Source: Hyphomicrobiales bacterium
Lineage (GTDB): Bacteria; Pseudomonadota; Alphaproteobacteria; Rhizobiales; Xanthobacteraceae
DNA length: 64,000 bases
Direction of reading: 5' to 3'
Assembly: GCA_021730985.1 (NCBI GenBank)
Contig: JAKFYI010000019.1
Location: 39,812 to 103,811, forward strand
Of the stretch, positions 24,516 through 32,341 are shown piece after piece. The position numbers and the translations under genes are program-made. The notes beneath the pieces were generated by a model that saw only the letters and a program-made list of their open reading frames with translations, ran no database searches and was not told the DNA's origin. The first letter of the stretch is position 1; every line of letters starts with the position of its first letter.

Positions 24516-25481
24516 TCACTCGACCGAAACCTTGGTGGCCTCGATGATCTTGCCCCAGCGTTGCTGTTCGCCCGCCAGGTAGCTGCCCAGTTCTTCAGGC
24601 GATGTCGGCCGCGCCTCGCCGCCCATGTTCGACAACGATCGCATGACGTCCTCGGAGGCGAGTGCCCTGGCCACGGCCTGGTTCAGCCGCCGCCGGATTT
24701 CGATCGGCGTGCCGGGAGGCGCAACGATTGCCGAAATGGACGTTACGACGAATTGATCGAACCCGCTCTCGACCATGGTCGGAATGTCGGGTGCAAGCTT
24801 GCTTCGCACCGCGCCTGTCACCGCCAGCCCGCGCACGCGGCCATCCTGCATGTTCGGCAGCATCTGGGTGAGGGTGGAGAACAGAATCTGCACCTGGCCG
24901 CCGATCAGGCCGGTTAGCGCCAGCCCGCCGCCGCGATAGGGAACGTGATTGATGTCGATCTGCGCGCGCGCCTTCAGCAGTTCGCCTTCGATATGCGGAA
25001 GCGTCCCGAGCCCGGCCGAGCCGAAGTTCAGCGCACCCGGTTTCGATTTCGCCAGGCTGACCAGTTCGGCGACGGATTTGGCGGCCACGGCCGGATGCAC
25101 GGCGAGGACTTCGATGCTGTCCGCAACGCGGGCGATCGGCGCGAACGATCCCGTGTGGTAGCCGGCGTTCTTGTAGATCGCCGGCGCAATGAGAAGCGTG
25201 CTCGTGCTTCCCATCAGGATGGTGTAGCCGTCCGGCTCCGCGGCAAGGACGGCTCGCGCCCCGATCGTGCCGCCGGCGCCGCCCCGGTTTTCCACGACCA
25301 CCGGCTGTCCGAGCGCCGCCGCCATCTTGTCCGACAGCAGCCGCGCCATCACATCGGGAGGTCCGCCGGCGGGCGACGGCACGACCAGCTTGATAGGCCG
25401 GTCCGGGAAAGCCTGCGCGCTCTGAGATGCCGGCAGGTGCGCGACAAGCACCGCCAGCACGGCGATGACTTTCTGCTTCAT
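24516..25481 (-). CDS. Bug/TctC-family solute-binding protein
   Basis: A 321-residue classic Bug receptor. The signal peptide is residues 1-23 (ending QSAQA) and the mature N-terminus FPDRPIKLVVPSPAGGPPDV differs from the usual FPPGG loop by having SPAGG. Intact family elements include ENRGGAGGTIGARAVLAAEP, DGYTILMGSTSTL, VPYRGGGLALTGLIGGQVQ and VAPPGTPIEIRRRLN. The ATG at 25481 is preceded by CGGAGAA and gives a proper signal peptide; a longer upstream frame is unlikely. No TctAB genes are present. It may act with the downstream BASS transporter gene only by proximity. Confidence 0.92.
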   Translation of the reverse strand: MKQKVIAVLAVLVAHLPASQSAQAFPDRPIKLVVPSPAGGPPDVMARLLSDKMAAALGQPVVVENRGGAGGTIGARAVLAAEPDGYTILMGSTSTLLIAPAIYKNAGYHTGSFAPIARVADSIEVLAVHPAVAAKSVAELVSLAKSKPGALNFGSAGLGTLPHIEGELLKARAQIDINHVPYRGGGLALTGLIGGQVQILFSTLTQMLPNMQDGRVRGLAVTGAVRSKLAPDIPTMVESGFDQFVVTSISAIVAPPGTPIEIRRRLNQAVARALASEDVMRSLSNMGGEARPTSPEELGSYLAGEQQRWGKIIEATKVSVE

Positions 25482-25704
25482 GGGAATTCTCCGGATCAAT
25501 GCGCAAGCGAACAATGAGGATCGCCGTTGGCAGCGTGACACTCTACGACAGGGTTTGTCCTTCCTCAAAACTCCGAACGTTGTTGTGTTGCATCGCAGCA
25601 ACCCCGCGCGACGTTTTCATGATTGAATGCGCCACGACTCGAGCGCAGCCGACGCGCAGCGCTCTGTTCTGCTATGCTCGCATCGCAAGAGTCTGGAGGA
25701 ACGC

Positions 25705-26910
25705 GTGTCATCAAGCTGCAAGATTGCGATTGTCGGCGGCGGACTGGCCGGTCTCGCGGCCGCGCATGGGCTGAAGGCTGTAGGCTTGCAAGCGGAGGTG
25801 TTCGAGACTGCGCCCGCGCTGGGCGAGATCGGCGCCGCCGTCAACGCAAGCCCGCAGGCCGTCAAGGCGCTGCGGGCGATCGGTGTCGGCGACAAGGTCG
25901 CTGCTGTCGCGCATTCGTCGCCCGGCATCTACACGCGCAACATGCAGACCGGCGAGTACCTCGAATTCAACGACCGGCAGAAGGCAACGGAGCGGTACGG
26001 CGCGCCCTACTATACGTTCCATCGCGCCGACCTGCTGGACGCGCTCGCAGCCGGGCTCGACCCGAGCACCATTCACCTGGGTCACCGCCTCACGGCCATC
26101 GAGGCGCGCGGCGACCGCACGATCCTCGCGTTCGCCAATGGCACGAAGGTCGAAGCCGAGATCGTGATTGCCGCCGATGGCATCCGCTCGGTGATCCGTC
26201 AGGCGCTCTATGGCGACGACAACCCGGCCTACACCGGCCAGATGGTCTGGCGTGCGCTGCTCAACGGCGCCGATGTGCCGCAGGACGTGCTCGATCCGAC
26301 CGGTCACGTCCAATGGGTCGGACCCGGCTGTCATCTGCTCGCCTATTACATTCGCGGCAAGAAGCTCGTGAACATCGTGACCCAGGAAGACACCGACAAA
26401 TGGGTCGAGGAGGGCTGGTCGACCAACGGCAATCCCGACGAGATGCGGGCGAGCTTCCCCAATCCCGAGCCGCGCCTTGAGAAGCTGCTCAGCCTCGTGA
26501 CGGCCTGCTCGAAATGGGGCCTGTTCACGCGGCCGCTGACGCAGAACTGGGGCCGCGGCCGCATTCAGCTGATCGGCGACGCGGCCCATGCCATGTTGCC
26601 GAACGCGGGGCAGGGCGCCTGCCAGGCGTTCGAGGATTCCTACATCCTCGCGCGCTGGCTCGAGGCCTGCCCCGATCCGGCCGAGGCGTTTGCGAATTTC
26701 CGCCGCGTCCGCATCCCGCGCGTGCATGGCGTGCAGCGGCTCTCGATCTCCAACGCAAAGTTCAAGCACATGCGGGACAGCGCGGCGCGTAAGGAGTCGA
26801 TTGCCAAAGGCACCGGCAGTGTCCACGGCAATTCGGACTGGGTCTGGGGCTACGATCCGATCGCCGAGTGGGACAAGGAGCCGTCGGTCCCCAACGCCTA
26901 CGCGGCCTGA
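25705..26910 (+). CDS. FAD-dependent aromatic monooxygenase (salicylate hydroxylase-like)
   Basis: A 401-residue class A flavin monooxygenase. The Rossmann motif IVGGGLAGLAAAHGLKAVGL lies near the N-terminus, the NAD(P)H/FAD DG motif is IVIAADGIRSVIRQ, and the FAD-ribityl GD motif is QLIGDAAHAMLPNAGQGACQ. The DG and GD sequences and the length match salicylate 1-monooxygenase-like and 6-hydroxynicotinate-like enzymes that hydroxylate aromatic acids. GGAGGA at 25695-25700 fixes the GTG start at 25705. It is divergent from the TctC gene and overlaps the end of the convergent peptidase by 13 bp. The substrate is not determinable. Confidence 0.9.
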   Translation: MSSSCKIAIVGGGLAGLAAAHGLKAVGLQAEVFETAPALGEIGAAVNASPQAVKALRAIGVGDKVAAVAHSSPGIYTRNMQTGEYLEFNDRQKATERYGAPYYTFHRADLLDALAAGLDPSTIHLGHRLTAIEARGDRTILAFANGTKVEAEIVIAADGIRSVIRQALYGDDNPAYTGQMVWRALLNGADVPQDVLDPTGHVQWVGPGCHLLAYYIRGKKLVNIVTQEDTDKWVEEGWSTNGNPDEMRASFPNPEPRLEKLLSLVTACSKWGLFTRPLTQNWGRGRIQLIGDAAHAMLPNAGQGACQAFEDSYILARWLEACPDPAEAFANFRRVRIPRVHGVQRLSISNAKFKHMRDSAARKESIAKGTGSVHGNSDWVWGYDPIAEWDKEPSVPNAYAA

Positions 26911-28985
26911 GGCCCGGCCGGCGGCTTCGTCCGCAGCATTTGCGTGATCAGGAAGGCGTATTCCTCCGCGGCTTCCTCGAGCGCGACATAGCGGCCGGAC
27001 TTTCCGCCGTGGCCAGCGCCCATATTTGTTTTGAGCAGCAGCAGGTTGCCGTCGGTCTTGGTGGCGCGCAGCTTTGCCACCCACTTCGCAGGCTCCCAAT
27101 AGGTGACCCGCGGATCGCTCAGCCCTGCCGTTACCAGCATCGCCGGGTAAGACTGCGCGGTCACGTTGTCGTACGGGCTGTAGCTGCGGATGACGTCGAA
27201 CGCCGCCTTGTCCTCGATCGGGTTGCCCCACTCGGACCATTCGCCCGGCGTCAGCGGCAGTGTGCCGTCGAGCATGGTGTTGAGTACGTCCACGAACGGA
27301 ACGTGCGCGGCAACCGCGCCGTAAAGCTCCGGCGCCTGGTTGACGATGGCGCCCATCAGCTCGCCGCCGGCGGAGCCGCCCGCCGCCGTGACACGGCCCG
27401 GCGATGCGAAGCCTTGCGCGATCAGGAAGCGCGTGACGTCCACGAAGTCGTTGAAGGTGTTGGTGCGCTTTTCCAGTTTGCCGTCGAGATACCAGCGATA
27501 GCCGAGATCGTCGCCGCCGCGGATATGCGCGATCGCGCAGGCGAAGCCGCGATCCAGCAGCGACAGCCGGTTCGCCGAGAAGCCGGGCGGGATGGCGTAG
27601 CCGTAGGCGCCGTATCCCCCGACGTGCAGCGGCCCGGTGCCATCCTTGACGAAATCCCTGCGATAGACGACCGACACAGGCACGAGCGTGCCGTCCCGCG
27701 ACGGCGCCATCAGCCGCTCCGTCGCATACTTCGACGCATCGTAGCCGCTCGGGATCTCGCGCACCTTGAGCGTTTCCAGCCGGTCGTCTGCGAGGTGGAA
27801 GTCGTACACCGTGCCGGGCGTCACCATCGACTCGTAGCCGATCCGAAGCCGGTCGACGCGGTACTCCGGATTGTGCGACAGGCCTGCGACGTAGCTCGCC
27901 TCCGGGAACGCCACATACCGCTCCGCGCCGCTCGCGTAGTCGCGCAGCCGGATCTGCGACAGGCCGTCGACGCGCTCCTCGACCACCATCAGGTTCTCGA
28001 AGGTGGTGACGCCTTGAATGTAGTGGCGGTCATTGCCCGCGATCAGTTCGTTCCAGTCGCCAGGCTTCGACACGGGCGCCGTCACCACCCGGAAGTTCGG
28101 ATGCGTGTCGTTGACGCGGATGAAGAGCGTGCCCTCGCGCTCATCGACGTTGTACTGCCGGTCGGTCTTGCGGGCCGACACCAGCACCGGCGTCGCCGCG
28201 AAATCGTCCAGCGGCAGCAGATAGACCTCGTTGGTGGCATGATCGCCGGTGGAGATGAGGGCATAGGCCCGCGATTGCGAGCGGCCGAGCGACACGCCGA
28301 ATTTCTCGTCCGGCTCGCGGTAGATCGCGCGGTCCGCCGATTGCGGATCGCCGAGCCGGTGATGCCATGCGGTCTTCGAGCGCCAGTGCTCGTCGGCGTC
28401 GGTGTAGAGGAAGCTCCCGGAGTCGGCGGCCCAAACCAGGCTGTAGCGCCAGTTCTCGATCAGGTCGGGCAGGTCTGCGCCGGCCTCCAGATCGCGCACC
28501 TTCAGCGTGAAGCGTTCGGAGCCGTTGGTGTCGACGGCGTAGGCGAGCAGGCGGCCATCCGGGCTGACGGCGCTGCCGCCGAGCCGGAAATACTCGTGGC
28601 CTTGCGCGAGCGCCGGTTCGTCGAGGATGACGGCATCTGCGCCGCCGCCGGCCGGCCGCCGGTACCACTTGCGATACTCCGCGCCGGGCTCGAACGCATG
28701 CCAGTAGACGAACGCGCCGTCCTTCTGCGGCACGCTGGCATCGTCGTCCTTCACCCGGCCTTTCATCTCGGCAAACAGCGTGTCGATCAGCGCGCGCTGC
28801 GGCTTCATCGCCGCTTCGAAGTAGGTGTTCTCCGCGTTGAGATAGCCGAGCACCTCCGCGTCGCTGACCTGCGGGAAGCCGGGATCGCGCAGCCAGGCGT
28901 AGGGGTCGTCGATGCTGACGCCATGATGCGTGACGCTGTGCGCCACGCGCCGCGCGGTGGGAATGTCAGGAAGATTGGATGACAT
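26898..28985 (-). CDS. ptrB: Oligopeptidase B-like S9 serine peptidase
   Basis: A 695-residue prolyl-oligopeptidase family enzyme that cleaves small peptides, usually after basic residues. The N-terminal ~400 residues form the beta-propeller gate, beginning PTARRVAHSVTHHGVSIDDP. The C-terminal hydrolase domain has the nucleophile in AAGGSAGGELMG (about residue 537) and the catalytic histidine in GAGHGGKSGRY near the end. GYGAYGYAIPPGFSANRLSL precedes them as in PtrB. The length matches oligopeptidase B (~690). It is cytoplasmic: no signal peptide. Its 3' end overlaps the convergent monooxygenase gene. Confidence 0.92.
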   Translation of the reverse strand: MSSNLPDIPTARRVAHSVTHHGVSIDDPYAWLRDPGFPQVSDAEVLGYLNAENTYFEAAMKPQRALIDTLFAEMKGRVKDDDASVPQKDGAFVYWHAFEPGAEYRKWYRRPAGGGADAVILDEPALAQGHEYFRLGGSAVSPDGRLLAYAVDTNGSERFTLKVRDLEAGADLPDLIENWRYSLVWAADSGSFLYTDADEHWRSKTAWHHRLGDPQSADRAIYREPDEKFGVSLGRSQSRAYALISTGDHATNEVYLLPLDDFAATPVLVSARKTDRQYNVDEREGTLFIRVNDTHPNFRVVTAPVSKPGDWNELIAGNDRHYIQGVTTFENLMVVEERVDGLSQIRLRDYASGAERYVAFPEASYVAGLSHNPEYRVDRLRIGYESMVTPGTVYDFHLADDRLETLKVREIPSGYDASKYATERLMAPSRDGTLVPVSVVYRRDFVKDGTGPLHVGGYGAYGYAIPPGFSANRLSLLDRGFACAIAHIRGGDDLGYRWYLDGKLEKRTNTFNDFVDVTRFLIAQGFASPGRVTAAGGSAGGELMGAIVNQAPELYGAVAAHVPFVDVLNTMLDGTLPLTPGEWSEWGNPIEDKAAFDVIRSYSPYDNVTAQSYPAMLVTAGLSDPRVTYWEPAKWVAKLRATKTDGNLLLLKTNMGAGHGGKSGRYVALEEAAEEYAFLITQMLRTKPPAGPQAA

Positions 28986-29384
28986 GAATGCGGGCCGGAT
29001 GCGGGAGAAAGTGCGTCACCACCGCGCCGTTGCGGCGCGGGCGGTACGCCGCCCGTTCGGACGGGTTCTCTGGGGCGACAGTACAGGAATGCCGGATGCG
29101 GGGCATCCCGGCTCTGCGCAGGAAGCGAGGATTTTCGCAATTCCGCCGGTTCGTTTGCGATGTCCGCGAAGTGCCAATAGCAGTCATTGCGCAATCGGAA
29201 TGGCATGCGTCGAAAGTTGACATCTTGACTCTGTCATCGCGTTAGCCCATTTAAGCGGCGTCGGGCTTGATCGCAGTCGCCCGGCGTTCCAAGGCATCTC
29301 GCCCAAGAACTGCACCTAGCCCGCTCACCGGGCCGAGGGCTGTTGGCGAATGTCTATTCCCATGGTCTTTGATCCCGGCGGCGG
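28986..29384. other. Long intergenic region upstream of the stress cluster
   Basis: No protein gene is supported here. There are GC-rich dyads near 29020-29060 and, around 29165-29205, a sequence of the repeat type that gives AIAQSDWHA-like spurious peptides in related genomes. TTGACA at 29217-29222 and TTGACT near 29226 are possible -35 elements for the downstream small genes, but no matching -10 is convincing. The edge of the acquired-looking stretch probably lies in this region. Confidence 0.35.
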
Positions 29385-29462
29385 GTGTATCGGGCTTACG
29401 ATGACCGCCCGGTTAGCTGCTGTGCAGCCAAGCGTTGTCTCAACTCCATCAGGAGATGAGAA
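29385..29462 (+). promoter_or_regulatory. Duplicated 5' leader, copy 1, with SD-masking hairpin
   Basis: This leader is nearly identical to the one at 29646-29722. It contains a small hairpin GCTGC-TGT-GCAGC (29416-29428). A second hairpin at 29438-29461 has TCTCAACTCC pairing with GGAGATGAGA, ten pairs with one A-A mismatch and a 4-nt loop. The right arm is the ribosome-binding site of the gene starting at 29463, so folding would block translation. This is the architecture of RNA thermometers and other translational switches. It does not match the ROSE consensus that I know. Confidence 0.65.
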
Positions 29463-29633
29463 ATGTGCGCTACCAAGACCTACACGTCTGCAATTGAGAT
29501 TCCGGCATCGGCAACCGTCCAACGGACCCAGCCGACCATTGTCGGGGTGTTGACGCTTTTCGTCGACGCTTTTCGGGAGGCGCGCGAGATGCAGCGAGTC
29601 GCACTGGGAAACCGGCTTCTCAACGACGAATAA
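29463..29633 (+). CDS. Small stress-type protein with a DUF1127-like partner leader
   Basis: A 56-residue protein starting with ATG 8 bp after AGGAGA. The N-terminal 25 residues are polar (MCATKTYTSAIEIPASATVQ), followed by a hydrophobic-amphipathic helix (TIVGVLTLFVDAFREAREMQ) and a basic tail (RVALGNRLLNDE). The helix plus tail looks like the small alpha-helical proteins that accompany DUF1127 genes in Bradyrhizobium, but it lacks the DUF1127 signature. The leader is shared with the following DUF1127 gene, implying joint control. No function is assigned. Confidence 0.7.
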   Translation: MCATKTYTSAIEIPASATVQRTQPTIVGVLTLFVDAFREAREMQRVALGNRLLNDE

Positions 29634-29645
29634 TCGAAAAAACCT

Positions 29646-29722
29646 TGTGCCGGGTCCGCGACAACCGCCCGGTCAGCTGCTTGCAGCCAAGCGTTGTCTC
29701 AACTCCATTTTGGAGAAGAGAA
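29646..29722 (+). promoter_or_regulatory. Duplicated 5' leader, copy 2, with SD-masking hairpin
   Basis: This copy matches the leader at 29385-29462 at roughly 60 of 68 positions next to the gene. The first hairpin is kept with a shorter loop (GCTGC-TT-GCAGC, 29677-29688). The second is TCTC..CTCC pairing with GGAG..GAGA around an ATTTT loop, again covering the ribosome-binding site of the next gene (29723). The loop sequences differ while the stems are preserved, which argues for selection on RNA structure. Confidence 0.65.
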
Positions 29723-29902
29723 ATGTCTTGTGTTCGTGCATGGCCTGAATGGCTCAGGTTCATTCGATCTCGCTGTCGCGGCATGATGGACCGCTATCAT
29801 CAGCGGCGCGCGCTTCGTTTTCTGAACGATCGGCAGCTTGCCGACGTCGGCCTTTCGAGGGAGCAGGCGCAGCGGGAATGTCAAAAGTGGTTTTGGAGAT
29901 GA
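29723..29902 (+). CDS. DUF1127 small protein
   Basis: A 59-residue basic protein. The C-terminal part RRALRFLNDRQLADVGLSRE followed by QAQRECQKWFW is the DUF1127 signature (RRxLxxLdDrxLxDIGlsR). The N-terminal half is a Trp/Arg-rich amphipathic helix (WPEWLRFIRSRCRGMMDRY). In Rhodobacter and Agrobacterium, DUF1127 proteins are RNA-associated regulators induced by oxidative, heat or phosphate stress. This copy has a leader that masks its ribosome-binding site and precedes an oxidative-stress gene cluster. The ATG at 29723 is chosen from the GGAGAA element 8 bp upstream. Confidence 0.88.
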   Translation: MSCVRAWPEWLRFIRSRCRGMMDRYHQRRALRFLNDRQLADVGLSREQAQRECQKWFWR

Positions 29903-29917
29903 GGCGACCGCTGCGTG

Positions 29918-30035
29918 GACAGACTGCGCTTGCAGTCTGTCACAAGCAGCACTAACGTTCAGCTACGGGGGAATGCAGACCCCCCGTCAGACGGCTCACC
30001 GTCCAAGCTCTGCGCAACACTCGATTTTCGAGGAG
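29918..30035 (+). promoter_or_regulatory. Structured leader of the chrB-like operon, four hairpins
   Basis: Four perfect hairpins occur in 118 bp. They are a 10-bp stem with GCTT loop (29918-29927 with 29932-29941), a 7-bp stem ACGGGGG/CCCCCGT (29965-29971 with 29981-29987), a 5-bp stem GACGG-CTCA-CCGTC (29990-30003), and CTCGA-TTT-TCGAG (30020-30032). The last runs into the ribosome-binding site GAGGAG (30030-30035) of the chrB-like gene. The first lacks a T run and is not a good intrinsic terminator. Confidence 0.5.
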
Positions 30036-30042
30036 ATTGCGC

Positions 30043-30828
30043 ATGGACGGAAATGCCCCCTCAGTTTCATCGAACGATCTCTATGCACGTCTCGGCACGG
30101 CGAGAGCACCGCTGCTGCTTGACGTGCGCCGCGCTCAAGCATTTGAGGGCGACGACAAGTTAATCATTGGCAGCGCGCGGCGTCTTCCTGAAGACGTCGT
30201 TAGCTGGCGTAATGCCCTGCCGGCCGGCCGCGCCGTGGTGGCATATTGCGTCCACGGTCACGAGGTCAGTCAGGGCGTGGCAAGCGCTCTACAAAAGAGC
30301 GGGGTTCAAGCTGCCTACCTCGAAGGCGGTATTGCGGATTGGAAAGAGCATAAGCTCCCGACGCGCCGCAAACGCGGGACCGCTGAAAACAAGTGGGTGA
30401 CGCGCGAGCATCCCAAGATCGACCGTATCGCCTGTCCTTGGCTGATCAGCCGCTTCGTCAATCCCGATGCGGAATTCGTCTACGTTCCGCCGAACGATGT
30501 TGCAAAGGTTGCTGCCGACGTCGGCGGCACGCCCTACGACATCAAAGGTACTGAGTTCGGGCATGTCGGCGATCAATGCTCGTTCGACGCCATTATCCGT
30601 ATCTACGGAATCGAAGACCCAGCCCTCGGTCATCTGGCCACGATCGTGCGCGGCGCCGACACATCCAGCCCCGACCTGACGCCGCAATGCGAAGGGTTGC
30701 TCGCGATCTCCTACGGGCTTTCCGCCAACTTTCGCGATGACCACGAGATGCTGAAGCACGGGATGGTCATGTACGACGCGCTTTACACCTGGTGCCGACT
30801 GCAGCGCCAAGCCAAGCAAGCGAGCTGA
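30043..30828 (+). CDS. chrB: Rhodanese-ChrB fusion, chromate-resistance regulator type
   Basis: A 261-residue two-domain protein. Residues 10-105 form a rhodanese-like domain: LLLDVRRAQAFEGDD, then VVAYCVHGHEVSQGVASAL with an active-site cysteine C69 and a full-length loop, so sulfurtransferase activity is possible. Residues ~117-255 match the ChrB C-terminal domain: WVTREHPKIDRIACPWLISR, FVNPDAEFVYVPPND, and FGHVGDQCSFDAIIRIYGIE. The first ChrB half that acts as DNA-binding regulator in canonical chrB is replaced by the rhodanese. GAGGAG and the ATG at 30043 fix the start. It leads a cluster of a propeller protein, a superoxide dismutase and a LamG-like protein, but no chrA. Confidence 0.85.
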   Translation: MDGNAPSVSSNDLYARLGTARAPLLLDVRRAQAFEGDDKLIIGSARRLPEDVVSWRNALPAGRAVVAYCVHGHEVSQGVASALQKSGVQAAYLEGGIADWKEHKLPTRRKRGTAENKWVTREHPKIDRIACPWLISRFVNPDAEFVYVPPNDVAKVAADVGGTPYDIKGTEFGHVGDQCSFDAIIRIYGIEDPALGHLATIVRGADTSSPDLTPQCEGLLAISYGLSANFRDDHEMLKHGMVMYDALYTWCRLQRQAKQAS

Positions 30829-30830
30829 CC

Positions 30831-31727
30831 ATGGCGTTGAAACAAATCAGCATGATCGAAATACCGGGCTCAAAGGGCAGTTCCTTTGACCACGGCGCGT
30901 TTGATGCGAAGACCCGCCGTGTGTTCGTGGCGCACACCGGCCGGAGTTGCCTCGAAGTCATCGACCATAACGCTGGCAAACACATCGGAACGCTGGCGGG
31001 TTTCCCTGAGGCCGCGGGAGTAGTGGCGGAAGACGGACAAGTTCTTGTTACGAACCGCGGGTCGGCGAGCCTGTCATGGGTCGATGCCAGGAGCCTCGCG
31101 ACACTGGGAGTATTCGACACCGGCCACAGGCCCAATGGCGTTGCGATCGTTGCTGGGCGGAAGCTGGCGATTGCGGCCTGCATCGGGGATGACGCGCACC
31201 GCCCTGAGCTTCGCGCCTTTGGTCTCGACAACGATCGGAAGCACGCACTGGCTCTGCCGGGACAACCGCGTTGGTGCGTAACCGACGCTGCCGCAACCCG
31301 GGTGTTTCTCGCCATTCGCGAGCCATCGATGGTTCTTGTCGCCAGGCTTCCGGCGCTCGACGAAGTGACACACTGGCCAATCCCGGTCGGCGGAGCCCAC
31401 GGGCTCGAAATCGACCACCAACGCGGCTGTCTGTATGTCGCCTGTGATGACCGTGCGGTGGTCGAGGTCAACGCGCAGTCTGGCGCCATCCTCAACACTT
31501 GGCCGATTGCAGGCGGCCCGGATGTGACCTTCGTGAATCCCGCAACCGGCCTTGTGCATGTCGCCATCGGCAAGCCCGGACTCGTCCAATCGATCGATCC
31601 GCGCAGTGGCGCAAGCGTGCAAACCGTGACCAGCCCAGGCGCCCACACCACCGCCATCGTGGCGCCCGATCGGCTTTACGTTTTTTCGCCCGCGCATGGC
31701 GGTGCGCTTGTCTACGAGGACGCCTGA
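30831..31727 (+). CDS. YncE-like beta-propeller protein
   Basis: A 298-residue protein starting 2 bp after the chrB-like stop, clearly co-transcribed. It consists of repeating blades of ~40 residues with the YVTN/NHL-like pattern: RRVFVAHTGRSCLEVIDHNA, GQVLVTNRGSASLSWVDARS and GCLYVACDDRAVVEVNAQSG are successive blade cores. Six or seven blades are visible. No signal peptide is evident, so it is probably cytoplasmic, unlike most YncE proteins. No enzyme motif is present; it could scaffold or bind a ligand. Its role in this cluster is unknown. Confidence 0.78.
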   Translation: MALKQISMIEIPGSKGSSFDHGAFDAKTRRVFVAHTGRSCLEVIDHNAGKHIGTLAGFPEAAGVVAEDGQVLVTNRGSASLSWVDARSLATLGVFDTGHRPNGVAIVAGRKLAIAACIGDDAHRPELRAFGLDNDRKHALALPGQPRWCVTDAAATRVFLAIREPSMVLVARLPALDEVTHWPIPVGGAHGLEIDHQRGCLYVACDDRAVVEVNAQSGAILNTWPIAGGPDVTFVNPATGLVHVAIGKPGLVQSIDPRSGASVQTVTSPGAHTTAIVAPDRLYVFSPAHGGALVYEDA

Positions 31728-31744
31728 TCGGCGAGGAGAAAAAC

Positions 31745-32341
31745 ATGACCTACCAAATGAAGCCGCTTGGCTGCGATCCGCAACGCATCAAGGGGATGTC
31801 CGAAAAGCTGATCGTGAGCCATTACGAGAACAACTACGGGGGCGCTGTGAAGCGCCTCAACCTCATCGAAGAGCAACTGGCGGGACTCGATTTCAACACA
31901 GCGCCCGGCTATCTCGTCAACGGGCTCAAGCGTGAGCAGCTGATCGCAACCAATTCGATGGTGTTGCACGAATTGTTCTTCAATGGCCTCGGTGAAGAGA
32001 GTGCTCCTGACGCGGAGCTGATGAACGCCATCGAGCGGGGTTTCGGCTCTTACGAACGCTGGCGCTCGGAGTTCATCGCCATGGGCAAGGCGCAAGGTGG
32101 CGGCTCGGGTTGGGTGCTTTTGACCTATTCACCGCGGGATGACCGGCTCATCAATCAATGGGCGATGGACCACACCACAACGCTGGCCGGCGGCCGTCCG
32201 ATTCTTGCGCTCGATATGTACGAACACTCCTACCACATGGATTACGGCGCCAAGGCCGCAACTTATGTGGATGCATTCATGGCGGCGATCCGCTGGCCAG
32301 AGGTCCGCCGCCGCTACGATGGGGAACGGAGGCCAATGTGA
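31745..32341 (+). CDS. sodB: Fe/Mn superoxide dismutase
   Basis: A 198-residue SOD. Metal ligands can be located as H27 (LIVSHYENNYGG), H77 or so in SMVLHELFFNGL, and the pair D/H in LALDMYEHSYHMDYG near residues 160-164 (usual motif D-x-W-E-H-A-Y). The motif has Tyr for Trp and Ser for Ala, a modest departure. N-terminal MKPLGCDPQRIKGMSEKLIV is shortened compared with other SODs. It is cytoplasmic. In the Ochrobactrum chrBACF chromate operon, chrC is also an SOD of this family, so its position here fits a detoxification role against superoxide formed during metal reduction. GGCGAGGAGA is just upstream. Confidence 0.9.
   Translation: MTYQMKPLGCDPQRIKGMSEKLIVSHYENNYGGAVKRLNLIEEQLAGLDFNTAPGYLVNGLKREQLIATNSMVLHELFFNGLGEESAPDAELMNAIERGFGSYERWRSEFIAMGKAQGGGSGWVLLTYSPRDDRLINQWAMDHTTTLAGGRPILALDMYEHSYHMDYGAKAATYVDAFMAAIRWPEVRRRYDGERRPM

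Noticed and set aside
26868..28982. A 704-codon open frame on the plus strand
   Set aside because: It is fully antisense to the S9 oligopeptidase, whose catalytic motifs are intact. The product is an arginine/alanine/valine-rich composition typical of reverse-strand frames in GC-rich DNA.
28986..29384. Small open frames in the region before the stress cluster
   Set aside because: They lack ribosome-binding sites and overlap repeat-type sequence that produces spurious peptides in related genomes.
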